NCBI RefSeq assembly: GCF_963576675.1
Contig: NC_088916.1
Location: forward strand, 18,204,501 to 18,268,500
DNA from: Euphorbia lathyris
Lineage: Eukaryota; Streptophyta; Magnoliopsida; Malpighiales; Euphorbiaceae
DNA length: 64,000 bases
Direction: 5' to 3'
Below are positions 1-11,739 of this stretch, in pieces; the first letter of the stretch is position 1, and every line of letters begins with the position of its first letter. Both the position numbers and the translations under genes were made by a program. The notes under the pieces were generated by a model. It was not told where the DNA came from, made no database searches, and was given only the letters and a program-made list of their open reading frames with translations.

Positions 1-59
1 CCACGGTTAAAGCATAGGAAAGCAGCATCATTTCTAGGTGGTTGTTGCTGTGGCCTATT
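1..59 (-). pseudogene. Outer copia element: gag fragment entering the CCHC zinc knuckle
   Basis: Read on the minus strand, this stretch continues in frame the copia gag at 9557-10318 once the nested element and one copy of its target duplication are ignored. It encodes a Gln/Pro-rich linker and then the start of a CCHC zinc knuckle (Cys-Phe-Asn-x-Gly). The expected second Cys codon is CGT (Arg, bases 3-5), a one-base change from TGT, so the knuckle is probably dead. The rest of the outer element lies left of the window. Confidence 0.7.
55..59. repeat. Target-site duplication CTATT, left copy
   Basis: CTATT directly precedes the terminal TG of the left LTR and is repeated at 9552-9556 directly after the right LTR. 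A 5-bp duplication is what copia integrases produce. Confidence 0.9.
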
Positions 60-1922
60 TGAAGGAAATTAAGGCTAAGATATAGCAGCGGAAATATAAA
101 ATTTTTAGCCTACTTCCTTTTAACCATAGGATCCGTTAATCGTTATTTCATATAAAGAGGGATAAGAAGGAATACCTTTCGATGAACAATCTACCGTTGT
201 TAAAGAAGCGCCCACTAATCTTCTCCGAGATTCCAACCACAAAGTATAACACGGTGAGGTTAAGATGGAATCAACCCTTATGAGATGCAACCAAATTAGA
301 TTGCCTCTAATTAACCAACACAAGATCAAAGAGAAAAGGAGATGGATGAGATTAATCAATTGACGGAAGCCGTATGAATTCTTATCCACGAACTAGGGGA
401 TGCGAATTCACTCTCTCTTACTTAATGTAGGTTTCGAAAATCACAATAAGGGGAGAGGATTAGCTTGGTCGAAATTCTCATAGGGAAGGGGTATATATAG
501 TCGCTTGTATCTAAACCCTAGTTAGATAGGAATAGGTTACTTAATAGGAATTCCATTCGGAATAGGATTCCAAATTATTATCTTATAATATATCAAATAC
601 ATTTAGGATAATAATAAATAACCTAATTGGATAATAATAGGAGTATATTAATCTAATTAAAACTCCTAAGTTAATTATCTCTTAATTAATTTAATTCACA
701 AACCTAATCAAATTAGGATTAATGGAATTAAAATAATTCCTTATTTACTATATATAAATTTCGGCCCCCTCTATATAAATGGGCCTTACTGGGCTCAATT
801 GGGCTTCCATCTATTAATCATATCCATCTCTCTTTTGGTTCCAAGTCTTATGTGTGATCCATTAGGTTCTTACTACTTCTGGCCGTATGCAACTATTAAA
901 TTAATTTCTTCAAGAATTATATTTAATCCTTGCATAACGGAATGATGTACTGAGTATGTTATAGGCAAGTCTGTAATCATTCTCCCAGAGTCCGTTAAGA
1001 AGACAGGTTGATTCTGTCATTAACCCTTCCGTATTAGTTACAGTATAATTCGATCATTTATCAACTATATCCTTGAACTGAATCTTATGACTATGGGTGA
1101 TGTCAAGTCACATATAGCGAGACGTTCGTTTTACTTGTACATGCCGAGTCAACTCAAATAGATAGGTTAAGTGAAATCTGTATTTCTACTCTTAAGCTAT
1201 CACCTTGCAAGGATTTAGAGTCGAGTCTTCCACAAGCGATCCTTGGATATATCTCCCATTAATCGGGAGTGATAAATGCTCAATCCAATGTATAACTACC
1301 CTGACATTACCTCCTGTGACACCCAACCTTTGCAGTTCACACCCCAGAGTCATCTCTGTTAAGGATCGTGGGACCACAGGATCAAAGTCTCACATTCAGT
1401 AATTCAGGATGACCAATTAACATTCCTTTGAGTCTGAGGATTACTTATACCTATTAATACCAATGAGATGAACAGGTGACAAGGATGAATCTACCCATCC
1501 TGTTATCTCAAATCGGATCCCCAATCCTAATGAACGACGTTTCATCGGATCTATGTAACTGTCCAGATATCTATATATATGAAGCTTGTGAGATCAGCTT
1601 TCTGTCGGACAGAAGACATTGTTACATACAAGTCTCAACAGTGATATATCAATCCTAAACATATCACTTGACTTGGGGTGGTTTTAAGTTTATTAGTTTA
1701 TTATAAAGTTTTGTCTCACTTGATGCTTGTATGAACACTTTATAATCACTTTAAACAAACTTACGGATTTCCTTTTATTAGACTTTATATAGTGCTTAAA
1801 AGGGATTGCCTTTATATAGTTATAAAACATATATCTCATTAAAACAAATGATATAAAGAACAATTCATTTACATTAAGTTTGTATCCTACAACAATTGAC
1901 TATAGGACACCAAACCCCAACA
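60..1922 (-). repeat. Copia 3' LTR (left copy)
   Basis: Begins TGAAGGAAAT and ends CCCCAACA on the plus strand, and is nearly identical to 7691-9551. Short ORFs inside it (for example 1205-1402) recur in the other LTR and are not genes. On the element strand it lies after RNase H, so it is the 3' LTR. Confidence 0.95.
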
Positions 1923-1935
1923 TACTCCCACTTGG
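1923..1935 (-). other. Polypurine tract of the nested copia element
   Basis: On the minus strand a purine-rich run (AAGTGGGAG) ends immediately before the 3' LTR. This is the plus-strand priming site used in reverse transcription, and its position fixes the element orientation. Confidence 0.75.
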
Positions 1936-1936
1936 A

Positions 1937-4900
1937 CTAAAGCCAATTGTTTCTCAAACTTATCCCAGTAGAAGTTAAATGACGATCATGTACTTTCTGG
2001 GTTAAAGGCTTTGTCAACGGATCTGCAACGTTGTCCTCTGTAGGTACTCTTTCTATTCTCACATCTCCTCTAGCCACAATCTCTCTTATGATGTGGTATC
2101 GCTTTAGGTAGTGATTGGATGCATTATGAGACCGTGGTTCCTTTGCTTGCGCAATGGCTCCATTGTTATCACAGTACAGAGTAATGGGATTGACAATGTC
2201 AGGCACCACTCCTAGTTCTGTAATGAACTTTCTAATCCAAACTGCTTCCTTTGCTGCTTCCGCGTCAGCGATGTACTCTGACTCAGTCGTAGAGAAAGCT
2301 ACGCTTCCCTTCTTGGAACTTTTCCAACTGACCGCGCCCCCATTCAAGATAAACAGGTATCCTGATTGGGATTTAAAATCATTCTCATCTGTGAGATGAC
2401 TATCGTCTGAAAATCCTTCAATTTTCAGATCTCCTTCTCTGTACACTAAGAACATATCTTTAGTCCTTCTCAAGTACTTAAGAATGTTCTTGACGGCAAT
2501 CTAATGCTCGTCTCCCGGATTCCCTTGGTAACGACTCGTTACAGATAACGTGAACGCTACATCAGGTCTAGTGCATAGCATAGCATACATAATCGAACCG
2601 ATCGCGCTGGCGTACGGGACTACAGCCATGCGTCGTTTGTCATCATCAGTTTTAGGACATTGATGATTGTTTAACTTTACTCCATGTACCATGGGTAAGT
2701 TACCTCGTTTCGATTCAAGCATGCTAAACCGATTTAGCACCTTTTCAATGTATGTAGCCTATGAAAGACCAAGCAGTCTACGCGATCTATCCCTGTAGAT
2801 CTTTATACCAAGTATATAGGCTGCTTCACCAAGGTCTTTCATTGAGAAGTTATCGGATAACCATACTTTCACCGATTGTAATAGAGTAATGACATTTCCC
2901 GTTAATAGTATATCGTCCACATATAGTATGAGAAATGCTATAGAGCTCCCACTTGCTTTCTTGTAAATGCAAGCTTCTTCGCAATTTTGTTCGAAACCAA
3001 ATTGTTTTATGGTTTCGTCAAAACGCTTGTTCCAGCTTCTAGATGCTTGCTTGAGTCCATAAATGGATCTCTGAAGTTTGCAAACTTTATTTGCACCCTT
3101 TTGATATGAAACCTTCAGGCTGCATCATGTATACATCCTCAAGCAGATTTCCATTTAGGAAAGCTGTATTCACATCCATTTGTCAAATCTCATAATCAAA
3201 ATGAGCGGCAATTGCAAGCATGATTCTGATTGATTTGGACATAGCAACAGGAGAGAAGGTTTCGTCATAATCAACACCTTGTTTCTGACGATATCCTTTC
3301 GCTACCAACCTAGCCTTGTAGGTGCTAACCTTTCCATCCATGTCAGTCTTCTTTTTGAAGATCCACCTGCACCCAATGGGAATTATCCCTTCGGGTGGAT
3401 CAACCAAAGTCCACACTTGGTTAGTATACATGGAATCCATTTCAGAATCCATGGCCTCAAGCCATGCTTTAGCATCTGGACTAGTAAGAGCCTCTTCGTA
3501 GTTTTCGGGTTCGTTGTCTAATACGGGAACCTCGTTATCATCTCCCACTAGAAAACCATATCTAACTGGGAGTTCACAAACTCTTCGTGATCTACGAATA
3601 GGTGCCACTGGAGTCTCATCTAATGGGACTTCTTCGGGTACCTCAACCGCCTCTATTGTTTCAGTCGGTGTTTCTTCCTCTTGAACTTCATCGAGTTCAA
3701 TCATGCTTCCCTTTTGTGTTTCTTCGAGAAACTCTTTCTCTAAGAAGGTTGCGTGCTTGGATACTATCACTTTCTGATCATCTGGATGATAGAAGTAATA
3801 CCCTATGGTTTCCCTGGGATATCCAATGAAGAAACATTTATCAGATTTAGAATCTAGTTTGTCGGACGCAATGTGTTTGACATACGCTGAACAACCCCAT
3901 ACTCGCATAAACGAGAACACGGGTTTCCTACCAACGAACAATTCATATGGTGAGGAACTAGCGGATTTAGTTGGTACTCAATTCAGGGTGAAGAGGGCAG
4001 TTTCTAAGGCATAGCCCCAGAACGTCTTTGGAAGTAAGGCCATGCTCATTATGGATCGTACCATATCTAATAGGGTACGGTTTCTCCTCTCAGATACACC
4101 ATTGTGTTGTGGTGTATAAGGAGGTGTCCATTGTGAGCATATCCCACATTCAGTTAGATAATTCAGAAAATCATCATAAAGATATTCGCCACCTCGATCA
4201 GATCGAAGCGTCTTTATTTTCTTTCCTAATTGATTTTCCACTTCATTCTTGAAGCATTTGAACTTGTCAAAGGCTTCTGATTTGTGCCTCATCAAGTAGA
4301 TATAGCCATATCGAGTATGGTCATCTATGAAGCTAATGAAGTATCTGAATCCTCCTCTTGCTTGGACTGACATAGGACCACATACATATGAATGAATGAG
4401 TCCTAGAGTGTCTGATACACGCTCACCTTTATTGCTAAAGGGTGTCTTTGTCATTTTACCTTTTAAACATGATTCGCATGTTTCCAATGATTCGGAATCG
4501 ATTGGATCTATAAGCCCATCTGAATGTAGCTTTAGCATGCATCTCTTGTTTATATGGCCTAAACGACAATGCCACAAGTAAGTTGAATTATCTATCTTAT
4601 GTCTTTTGGTATCAATTGCAAAAATAGTAGTTTTATCATCTAACACATAAATCCCATTTTGTGATATTCCTGAGAAATAAAAGATCGAATCTTTATAAAA
4701 ATTGCAACTATTGTTCTTTATTGAAATATGAAAACCGTCGTCAACAAGACGGCTAATAGAAATAATGTTACGAGACATCTCAGGAATGTATAAACAATTC
4801 CTTAATTCTATTACAAGCCCAGAGGGCAAAGGTAAAGCATAATCTCCAATTGCGAGAGCGGCAACTCTTGCTCCATTTCCAACTCGCAAGTTTATGCTTC

Positions 4901-5177
4901 CTTTCTTTAGTTCCTTAGTCTGTTTTAGCTCCTGCATATTTGTACAAATATGAGATCCACATCCGGTATCAAGTACCCAAGATTCAGACAATGAAACTGT
5001 ATTTATTTCAATATAAAACATACCAGATGCTGAAGCACCGTTATATTCCTTCTCGTGGAAGGTTAGGTACTCCATGCAATCCCTCTTCCAATGCCCTAAG
5101 TCACCACAATAGAGCACTTTCCTTTGGGCTTCTTTTGTTCCTTTCCCTTTGTTTCGGTGAGCACATCCCCCTTGCAT
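1937..5177 (-). pseudogene. Copia pol: protease, integrase, reverse transcriptase, RNase H (broken)
   Basis: Domains run in copia order on the minus strand. They are the end of a CCHC knuckle (GHWKRDC), an aspartic protease (DTGCGSH), the GAG-pre-integrase HHCC region (LWHCRLGH...CESC), the integrase core, the RT (YVDD near 2913-2930) and RNase H ending at 1937. Lesions: a TGA at 3975-3977 at the end of the integrase core, a TGA replacing the Trp of the conserved xxWQMDV motif near 3180, and frame losses between about 3120 and 2480. In the integrase the first catalytic Asp of the H-T-D-V-C-G-P motif is Tyr (TAT, 4386-4388). The second Asp (RSDRGGEY) and the Glu (SERRNRTL) remain. The encoded integrase would be inactive even if the frame were open. 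Confidence 0.9.
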
Positions 5178-5854
5178 TTATCAAGATGGTTTGGATCGGG
5201 AGTGACCCCTTTCCTTTTTCTCGATCCTTCAATAGCAAGGGCCAACATTTCCTTGTTTTCTTTTATAATGGGCTCGACTGACTCGAGCATATGTGCAAGC
5301 TCTATGAGAGAGGTTTGCAAGCCACTCATCTGATAGTTCATGACAAACTGTGAGTAGCTCTCAGGGAGGGACTGTAGAAGTAAGTTTTCACTTAGTTCAT
5401 GGTCCATCGCATCTCCAATACTAGAAAACTTGGTTATGAGGCTGATCATCTTGGCACAATGTACCATCACAGATGTGCCCTCCTGCATCTTGCTTTTATA
5501 TAACTCTTTCGTTATTTCGAAGCGCTCGCACCGAGTTTCTATCATAAATAGCTATTTAAGGTGCTTGACCATGGAAGAGGCATCCATATCTGAATGTAGT
5601 TGCCTTTTAACCTCCGGTGTCAATGATGCAAGTATGATGTCCCCTACTTGATCGTCATCAGCTTTATGCTTCAAGTAAGCATAAACCTCTTGGTAGGGAG
5701 CATCATCCATTGGGTAAGGGGGTATCGGTGTATCAAGTACATACCCTTTCCTTTCGAACTTCAAAACAATTTTGAGGTTACGAAACCAGTTGGTGAAGTT
5801 TGAACCATTCAATTTGTTATCGGTAAGGATGTAACGCATATCGGTGTTAGTCAT
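5096..5854 (-). pseudogene. Copia gag (capsid/nucleocapsid) of the nested element
   Basis: The start at 5854 gives a typical copia gag N-terminus with LNGSNFTNWFRNLKIVL. The capsid-type helical region continues to the basic segment before the zinc knuckle. A TAG at 5549-5551 replaces the expected Glu codon after VKHLK. A one-base deletion near 5111, inside the CxxC of the knuckle, shifts the frame into pol. This is a single gag-pol frame damaged twice in gag, not two genes. Confidence 0.85.
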
Positions 5855-7109
5855 GATTTTAAGAGTGTGTGTTTAAACAAAACCTGAGAGTGAGAAAGAG
5901 TAAACATATGTCATTCATTTTCTTTAAAGTATAACAATCTAAAATTATAGGCCTTTTAATTTATTTCAGATTGCTCCCACTATTTTGCCAAATTAATAGC
6001 CCTCCATATTAATTCGAAGAATTTCACAAATCCTTTAGTGAGCTAAGATCCTAACTCCTGAGATTTCGCCTTGAGTTTGCTCAACAAGCTAGTCTCATTT
6101 GTTAGGTAGATTCATGTAATCAATCACATCTCGAATGTGACTCCTAGGTTATTGGGTTACTAACCACATTAGTAACTAACATGTTATTCACATTAATCCC
6201 AACCATATTGCCCATTAGTTTATGACAACATGAGTTTGCTCATCCAATTATCATAATCTAATTTAAGTATTACCCCATATTCATGAAAAATAACTTTCGA
6301 TAATTCAGGTGTTACCATAAGACCCCGAGCTTGAGTTTGCTCAACCACCCAAAGGCCCCCAGTACTGCCGGCTGAATTATAATATTAGGGAGGGGCAACT
6401 GATTTTAATAACTTGCTTATTTACTTAACTTTTTAACGAGGGATTTTATTTAAGTCTCATAATCTAACTTAGTCTTGATTTGCTTTAGCATACATCAGAC
6501 ATACATACATTCACATACATTGGCGTTATGGACATATCATCTAAATTATTCCGTCGAGCCAGAGACGGAATAAAAGGCCAAACCTAAGGAAATACCAACT
6601 ATTACATATTTCTCTTTAGGTCCTCCGTCTTCTCCATGGCGCCTTGAAATTACATATTAATTTCTATACTACTATAAGAAAACTTCAATTGAATTGAAGG
6701 GAATCAGATGAGAGGAGAAATTACAATAGATAGTAGAAAGGCAGGACGCGCAGACCCTATTTCAAAAATACCAAAAGACTAAAAGAGGGTCCAAATATGT
6801 CCATAACTCCAAACATGCATAGACTCAATTAAATAAATTTAATTGGTTGATTACATAACCGACTTATGTAATATTTAGGTTAATCACATTAACTCGTCAA
6901 ATTAACTTTCATCCAATTTTACTTCTAATCGTTTTGTATCTTTATATTAATCCTTAGATTAATATAACCATATAAAACGTCGATTATGCATGTCCCAATT
7001 ATTTTGATTTCAATTCATTTAACACTTTGATTTACAACTTGGTAAAAACAAACTTTTAAACGAATTTTTCATTCGATAATCAAAACATAAAACTATTAAT
7101 TTCCGAAAC

Positions 7110-7136
7110 ATATATATATATATATATATATATATA
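7110..7136. repeat. (TA)n microsatellite
   Basis: Uninterrupted alternating TA of about 26 bases in the copia leader. Confidence 0.95.
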
Positions 7137-7200
7137 AATTATATTCAAGCCGATTTTATCAACTAAAATCAAGTGGGATTCGGACCGGGGCCCGAAACTG

Positions 7201-7224
7201 GGCTGCTGCCGTTTGGCAGCAGCC
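7201..7224. repeat. Perfect GC-rich hairpin in copia leader
   Basis: GGCTGCTGCC, a 4-base loop GTTT, then GGCAGCAGCC: a perfect 10-bp stem. It is the first of two adjacent hairpins in an otherwise AT-rich leader. Confidence 0.9.
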
Positions 7225-7227
7225 GCG

Positions 7228-7273
7228 CGACAGCGGCTGGTCGCGCCGTGAGGCGCGACCCGAGCCGCTGTCG
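7228..7273. repeat. Two-tier GC-rich hairpin in copia leader
   Basis: Outer arms CGACAGCGGCT (7228-7238) and AGCCGCTGTCG (7263-7273) are perfectly complementary. Inner arms GGTCGCGCC (7239-7247) and GGCGCGACC (7252-7260) are also perfect, around a GTGA loop. Only a 2-base bulge (7261-7262) separates the tiers, giving a 20-bp stem. In leader RNA this would be extremely stable. Confidence 0.9.
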
Positions 7274-7297
7274 TATTTATTTTTTATTTTATTTTTT

Positions 7298-7301
<4 letters not shown>

Positions 7302-7362
<61 letters not shown>
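7302..7362. repeat. (TA)n microsatellite
   Basis: About 60 bases of alternating TA, just upstream in the element leader. It produces meaningless Tyr/Ile runs in translation. Confidence 0.95.
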
Positions 7363-7366
<4 letters not shown>

Positions 7367-7674
7367 TTTTAAAACGGTTTTAAAAACGATTTTCAGAAAT
7401 AGGAAAAACTACAATAGATTTCCTTTTTATCATTTAAATTAATAAAACTAATTTTATTAACCTAACTATAAAACTAATAGATTTTGTTATAATGATTATC
7501 AACCGAAATAATTAGGAACATACGTATAATTAATTTTAATTAACAATTAACTAAAATTTATTTATCTTTAGAATTAATTAATCAAACAATTTGTTAATTA
7601 ATCCTAACCATAAATATTTATTCAATCCTATTGAAAACTTCTAAATTTTCATATATGAAATAACGGATTTAACG

Positions 7675-7689
7675 ATGGCTCTGATACCA
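7675..7689 (-). other. Primer-binding site (initiator Met tRNA type)
   Basis: On the minus strand it reads TGGTATCAGAGCCAT, one base after the 5' LTR. This matches the 3' end of plant initiator methionine tRNA, the usual copia primer, and confirms that the right-hand LTR is the 5' LTR. Confidence 0.9.
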
Positions 7690-7690
7690 C

Positions 7691-9551
7691 TGAAGGAAAT
7701 TAAGGCTAAGATATAGCAGCGGAAATATAAAATTTTTAGCCTACTTCCTTTTAACCATAGGATCCGTTAATCGTTATTTCATATAAAGAGGGATAAGAAG
7801 GAATACCTTTCGATGAACAATCTACCGTTGTTAAAGAAGCGTCCACTAATCTTCTCCGAGATTCTAACCACAAAGTATAATACGGTGAGGTTAAGATGGA
7901 ATCAACCCTTATGAGATGCAACCAAATTAGATTGTCTCTAATTAACCAACACAAGATCAAAGAGAAAAGGAGATGAATGAGATTAATCAATTGACGGAAG
8001 CCGTATGAATTCTTGTCCACGAACTAGGGGATGCGAATTCACGCTCTCTTACTTAATGTAGGTTTCGAAAATCACAATAAGGGGATGGGATTAGCTTGGT
8101 CCAAATTCTCATAGGGAGGGGGTATATATAGTCGCTTGTATCTAAACCCTAGTTAGATAGGAATAGGTTACTTAATAGGAATTCCATTCGGAATAGGATT
8201 CCTAATTATTATCTTATAATATATCAAATACATTTAGGATAATAATAAATAACCTATTTGGATAATAATAGGAGTATATTAATCTAATTAAAACTCATAA
8301 GTTAATTATCTCTTAATTAATTTAATTCACAAACCTAATCAAATTAGGATTAATGGAATTAAAATAATTCCTTATTTACTATATATAAATTTCGGCCCCC
8401 TCTATATAAATGGGCCTTACTGGGCTCAATTGGGCTTCCATCTATTAATCATATCCATCTCTCTTTTGGTTCCAAGTCTTATGTGTGATCCATTAGGTTC
8501 TTACTACTTCTGGCCGTATGCAACTATTAAATTAATTTCTTCAAGAATTATATTTAATCCTTGCATAACGGAATGATGTACTGAGTATGTTATAGGCAAG
8601 TCTGTAATCATTCCCCCAGAGTCCGTTAAGAAGACAGGTTGATTCTGTCGTTAACCCTTCCGTATTAGTTACAGTATAATTCGATCCTTTATCAACTATA
8701 TCCTTGAACTGAATCTTATGACTATGGGTGATGTCAAGTCACATATAGCGAGACGTTCGTTTTACTTGTACATGCCGAGTCAACTCAAATAGATAGGTTA
8801 AGTGAAATCTGTATTTCTACTCTTAAGCTATCACCTTGCAAGGATTTAGAGTCGAGTCTTCCACAAGCGATCCTTGGATATATCTCCCATTAATCGGGAG
8901 TGATAAATGCTCAATCCAATGTATAACTACCCTGACATTACCTCCTGTGATATCCAACCTTTGCAGTTCACACCCCAGAGTCATCTCTGTTACGGATCGT
9001 GGGACCACAGGATCAAAGTCTCACATTCAGTAATTCAGGATGACCAATTAACATTCCTTTGAGTCTGAGGATTACTTATACCTATTAATACCAATGAGAT
9101 GAACAGGTGACAAGGATGAATCCACCCATCCTGTTATCTAAAATCGGATCCCCAATCCTAATGAACGACGTTTCATCAGATCTATGTAACTGTCCAGATA
9201 TCTATATATATGAAGCTTGTGAGATCAGCTTTCTGTCGGACAGAAGACATTGTTATATACAAGTCTCAACAGTGATATATCAATCCTAAATATCACTTGA
9301 CTTGGGGTGGTTTTAAGTTTATTAGTTTATTATAAAGTTTTGTCTCACTTGATGCTTGTATGAACACTTTATAATCACTTTAAACAAACTTACGGATTTC
9401 CTTTTATTAGACTTTATATAGTGCTTAAAAGGGATTGCCTTTATATAGTTATAAAACATATATCTCATTAAAACAAATGATATAAAGAACAATTCATTTA
9501 TATTAAGTTTGTATCCTGCAACAATTGACTATAGGACACCAAACCCCAACA
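7691..9551 (-). repeat. Copia 5' LTR (right copy)
   Basis: TG...CA bounded, about 98.6% identical by eye to 60-1922, followed by the second CTATT. It should hold the element promoter. AT-rich candidates exist, but I could not pick one with confidence. Confidence 0.95.
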
Positions 9552-9556
9552 CTATT
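9552..9556. repeat. Target-site duplication CTATT, right copy
   Basis: Second copy of the 5-bp duplication at 55-59. These bases also belong to the gag reading frame of the outer element. Confidence 0.9.
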
Positions 9557-10318
9557 TTGGTTCCTTTGAAGGTTCCAATTCAAATTAACTCGAGTGTTGC
9601 GGTTTTGGATTGGTTTGCGGTTCTGATTCTTAAAATTCTTTTGAGTGGGTTTCAGAACCGCAGTGGACCTTTTAGTGCTATTAGAAACAATAAGCACTTC
9701 CTCTTTTAAATCTTGTTTTCGAGCTTCCTCCTCAATTCGGAGGCGAGTAATCAAACTTTCCATCGAAAATTCTTTTGTTTTATGCCTCAAAATATTTTTA
9801 AAATCTTTCCACGAAGGAGGCAATTTCTCAATTAGGACAACAACTTGAAATTGATCGTTTAAAGGCATACCTTCTGAAATAATTTCATGTGCTATCTTTT
9901 GTAATTCATGAGATTGAATTTCCACTGACTTGTCATCAGTCATCTGGAATTTGAGGTAGCGGCTTACAACGTGTTTTTTCGATCCGGCCTCCTCAGTGTC
10001 ATACTTCCTCTGCAGAACTTCCCAAATTTCTTTTGCTGTTTTTTCTTCAGCAGTATAGTAATCATACAGATCGTCAGTCAGTCCATTGAGTATATAATTT
10101 TTACACAGAAAATCATTTTCTGTCCATCTCTCAGCAGCACGAACATCTGCATCGTCACCATCTTCAGGAACAATTGGTTTTTTAGAAGTCAGAACAGAAG
10201 CTACCTTCTTTGTTGTGAGGTAGAACATCATCTTCTATCTCCATCTTCGGAAATGAGCTCCTTCAAACTGGAATGGTTTGTTGATCTCAGCAATCCCATT
10301 TGATTGTTCGGTAGCCAT
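9557..10318 (-). pseudogene. Outer copia element: gag capsid (UBN2-type), truncated by nested insertion
   Basis: ATG at 10318 opens a copia gag of the UBN2/retrotran_gag family. The N-terminal segment ends with FEGAHFRRWR, followed by the helical capsid region (for example DLYDYYTAEEKTAKEIWEVL and LPPSWKDFKNILRHK) and a basic Asn/Gln-rich tail. One in-frame TAG follows WR where Gln is expected (about 10235). The frame runs straight into the LTR of the nested element, and its true continuation is at 1-54. The protein would form the virus-like particle of the older element. Expression is implausible because of the stop and the 9.5-kb insertion. Confidence 0.85.
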
Positions 10319-10345
10319 CAGCAGTAATAGAAATCGTCTTAAAAT

Positions 10346-10857
10346 TGTTGAAGCTCGAACTCAAAAAATAGGAACAGACCGAACAAAATTAAATGGGCAG
10401 TTTCGAAAAAATACAGAATGAATGAAAATGAAATTGTATTTCAAAGGCAGTCTCACATCACCTATTTATACAAGAAAAAAGAGCTGTTTGAGCTCTGATT
10501 TCATGGAGAAAGGGGAGAAAAATCAGGAAGGTGGAGGAGACTGAAGACACGAGTATAAATAATTAAATAAAAATTGATTTCTGAATTAATAAAAAATAAT
10601 AATAAAAAATAGCCCGGCCCGGTTCGGTCGGACGGCGCGCGTGTGTGGTGGTCAACCATGAAGATATGTTCTCACCCTTTCACAAAAGTGGGTACCCCTT
10701 GGGGCACACCCCAAGCATGTGAGAACCTTCTTTATATACATCTCCACTAAGTGCTTTGAAAGCAATGTGGGATGTTTTTCCACTTGAAAAACTCAAAGAC
10801 ACAAGAAGACACATGTGTGGGCTTATTTCACAAATTATATTTGGGCAAAGCCCAACA
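10346..10857 (-). repeat. Outer copia element: 5' LTR
   Basis: On the minus strand the segment starts TGTTGGGCTTTG at 10857 and ends TTCAACA at 10346, giving TGTTG...CAACA ends, just upstream of the gag ATG. It contains two TATA-like sites. I do not see the usual TGGTATCAGAGC primer site after it, so the 3' boundary is less certain than the 5' one. Its partner LTR is outside the window. Confidence 0.65.
10461..10470 (-). promoter_or_regulatory. TATA box of outer copia LTR
   Basis: Minus-strand TATAAATAGG about 145 bases upstream of the gag ATG, in the expected position inside the LTR. A second candidate (TATATAAAG on the minus strand, near 10730) is further upstream. Confidence 0.5.
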
Positions 10858-10889
10858 GTTTTAAAATCAATCTAATTACAAAGTTTATT

Positions 10890-11110
10890 TTTAGGGATAA
10901 GATAACAAAATAGGCATAAGGTTTTTGGGGAAGTGCCAATTTAGGCTCAACGTTCAAAATAACACCAATATAGACTTACCGTTTACAACATAATATCAAT
11001 TAGACTTAACGTTTACAATATAGCATTAACTTAGGCATCACGTACAAAATAACACTAACATAGACTTAACTTTTACGACATAATATCAATTGAGGCTTAA
11101 CGTTTACAAT
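10890..11110. repeat. ~30-bp minisatellite, left part
   Basis: Degenerate tandem units of 29-31 bp with the pattern AGRCTTAACGTTTACAAYATA-AYATYAAYT. About six units are here and about three more lie at 16114-16215. The array is cut by the CACTA element. Confidence 0.8.
11108..11110. repeat. 3-bp target duplication AAT of CACTA element
   Basis: AAT precedes CACTACAAG and is repeated at 16114-16116 after CTTGTAGTG. A 3-bp duplication is diagnostic of the CACTA superfamily. Confidence 0.85.
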
Positions 11111-11123
11111 CACTACAAGAAAA

Positions 11124-11400
11124 TCACGAATTACCAGCGGATATATCCGTCGGTAATGTATAAAAATCCGTCGGAAACTCGAATTTCCAACGGATTACCA
11201 GCGGACTCATTCCGCCGGTAAAAGGGCCGCTGCTCCCGCATACCGACCATATTTTGTATCCGTCGGAAATTTATTCCGACCCATATGGGGACGGAGAATT
11301 TCGCCAGTGAATTTACACACCGACCGATTATTTCCAGCGGAATTTCGCTGGTGAATATAATTTCCAACGAATATTCACCAGCGCATTCCGTCGGAAATTT
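11124..11400. repeat. CACTA left subterminal repeats
   Basis: Dense, both-orientation copies of short words such as CCAGCGGA, TCCGTCGGAAAT and TTTCCAACGGA. Clustering within 300 bp of the terminus is typical of CACTA transposase-binding regions. Confidence 0.75.
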
Positions 11401-11739
11401 TATATTTTTGTATTTTATCAAAATTATATTACAGATTATATATCGGCCGGAGATGATATTTTATAAACTAAGATAGCTTAAATTCTAGATTAATATTATT
11501 TATTTGGATGAAATAGTTAAACAAAAAGATATATATTATTATTAAATAATATTTAGTAATAATTAGTACAATATCGTATCCGATACAAGATAAAGTATAT
11601 ATACCAACTATCCTATCTATATAAACCATATAATATCCTATAAGATCCAAGATAAAGTGTATATAAAACTATATATTCTATCGGACCTAGATAAAACTAT
11701 AGGATAGCTATTGATCTAGATAAACCATATATCCTATGA

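Larger units (their letters stand above)
5855..7674 (-). other. Untranslated leader of the nested copia element
   Basis: 1.8 kb between the primer-binding site and gag. I see no coding capacity. It is AT-rich apart from a 75-bp GC-rich hairpin block (7201-7273), and it carries two AT dinucleotide runs. A long leader is common in large copia elements and would hold packaging and dimerisation signals. Which part does so cannot be read from sequence. Confidence 0.7.
60..9551 (-). mobile_element. Full-length Ty1/copia LTR retrotransposon nested in an older copia gag
   Basis: The element is 9.49 kb and lies on the minus strand. Two 1.86-kb LTRs, each TG...CA bounded, flank an internal region with a primer-binding site, a long leader, a gag-pol reading frame and a polypurine tract, all in the expected order. 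A perfect 5-bp duplication surrounds it. Counting by eye, the LTRs differ at about 26 substitutions plus one 2-bp indel (about 1.4%), so it is a fairly recent insertion. Many of the differences are C/T or G/A, as expected from decay of methylated DNA. The pol gene carries several stops and a catalytic change, so this copy cannot be autonomous. Confidence 0.95.

Noticed and set aside
1192..1658. Short ORFs repeated at 8823-9289
   Set aside because: Located in the LTRs, duplicated in both copies, with no protein-like features.
5096..5545. Separate gene downstream of the first gag ORF
   Set aside because: It is the continuation of the same gag after a GAG-to-TAG change, as shown by the matching gag wording on both sides of the stop.
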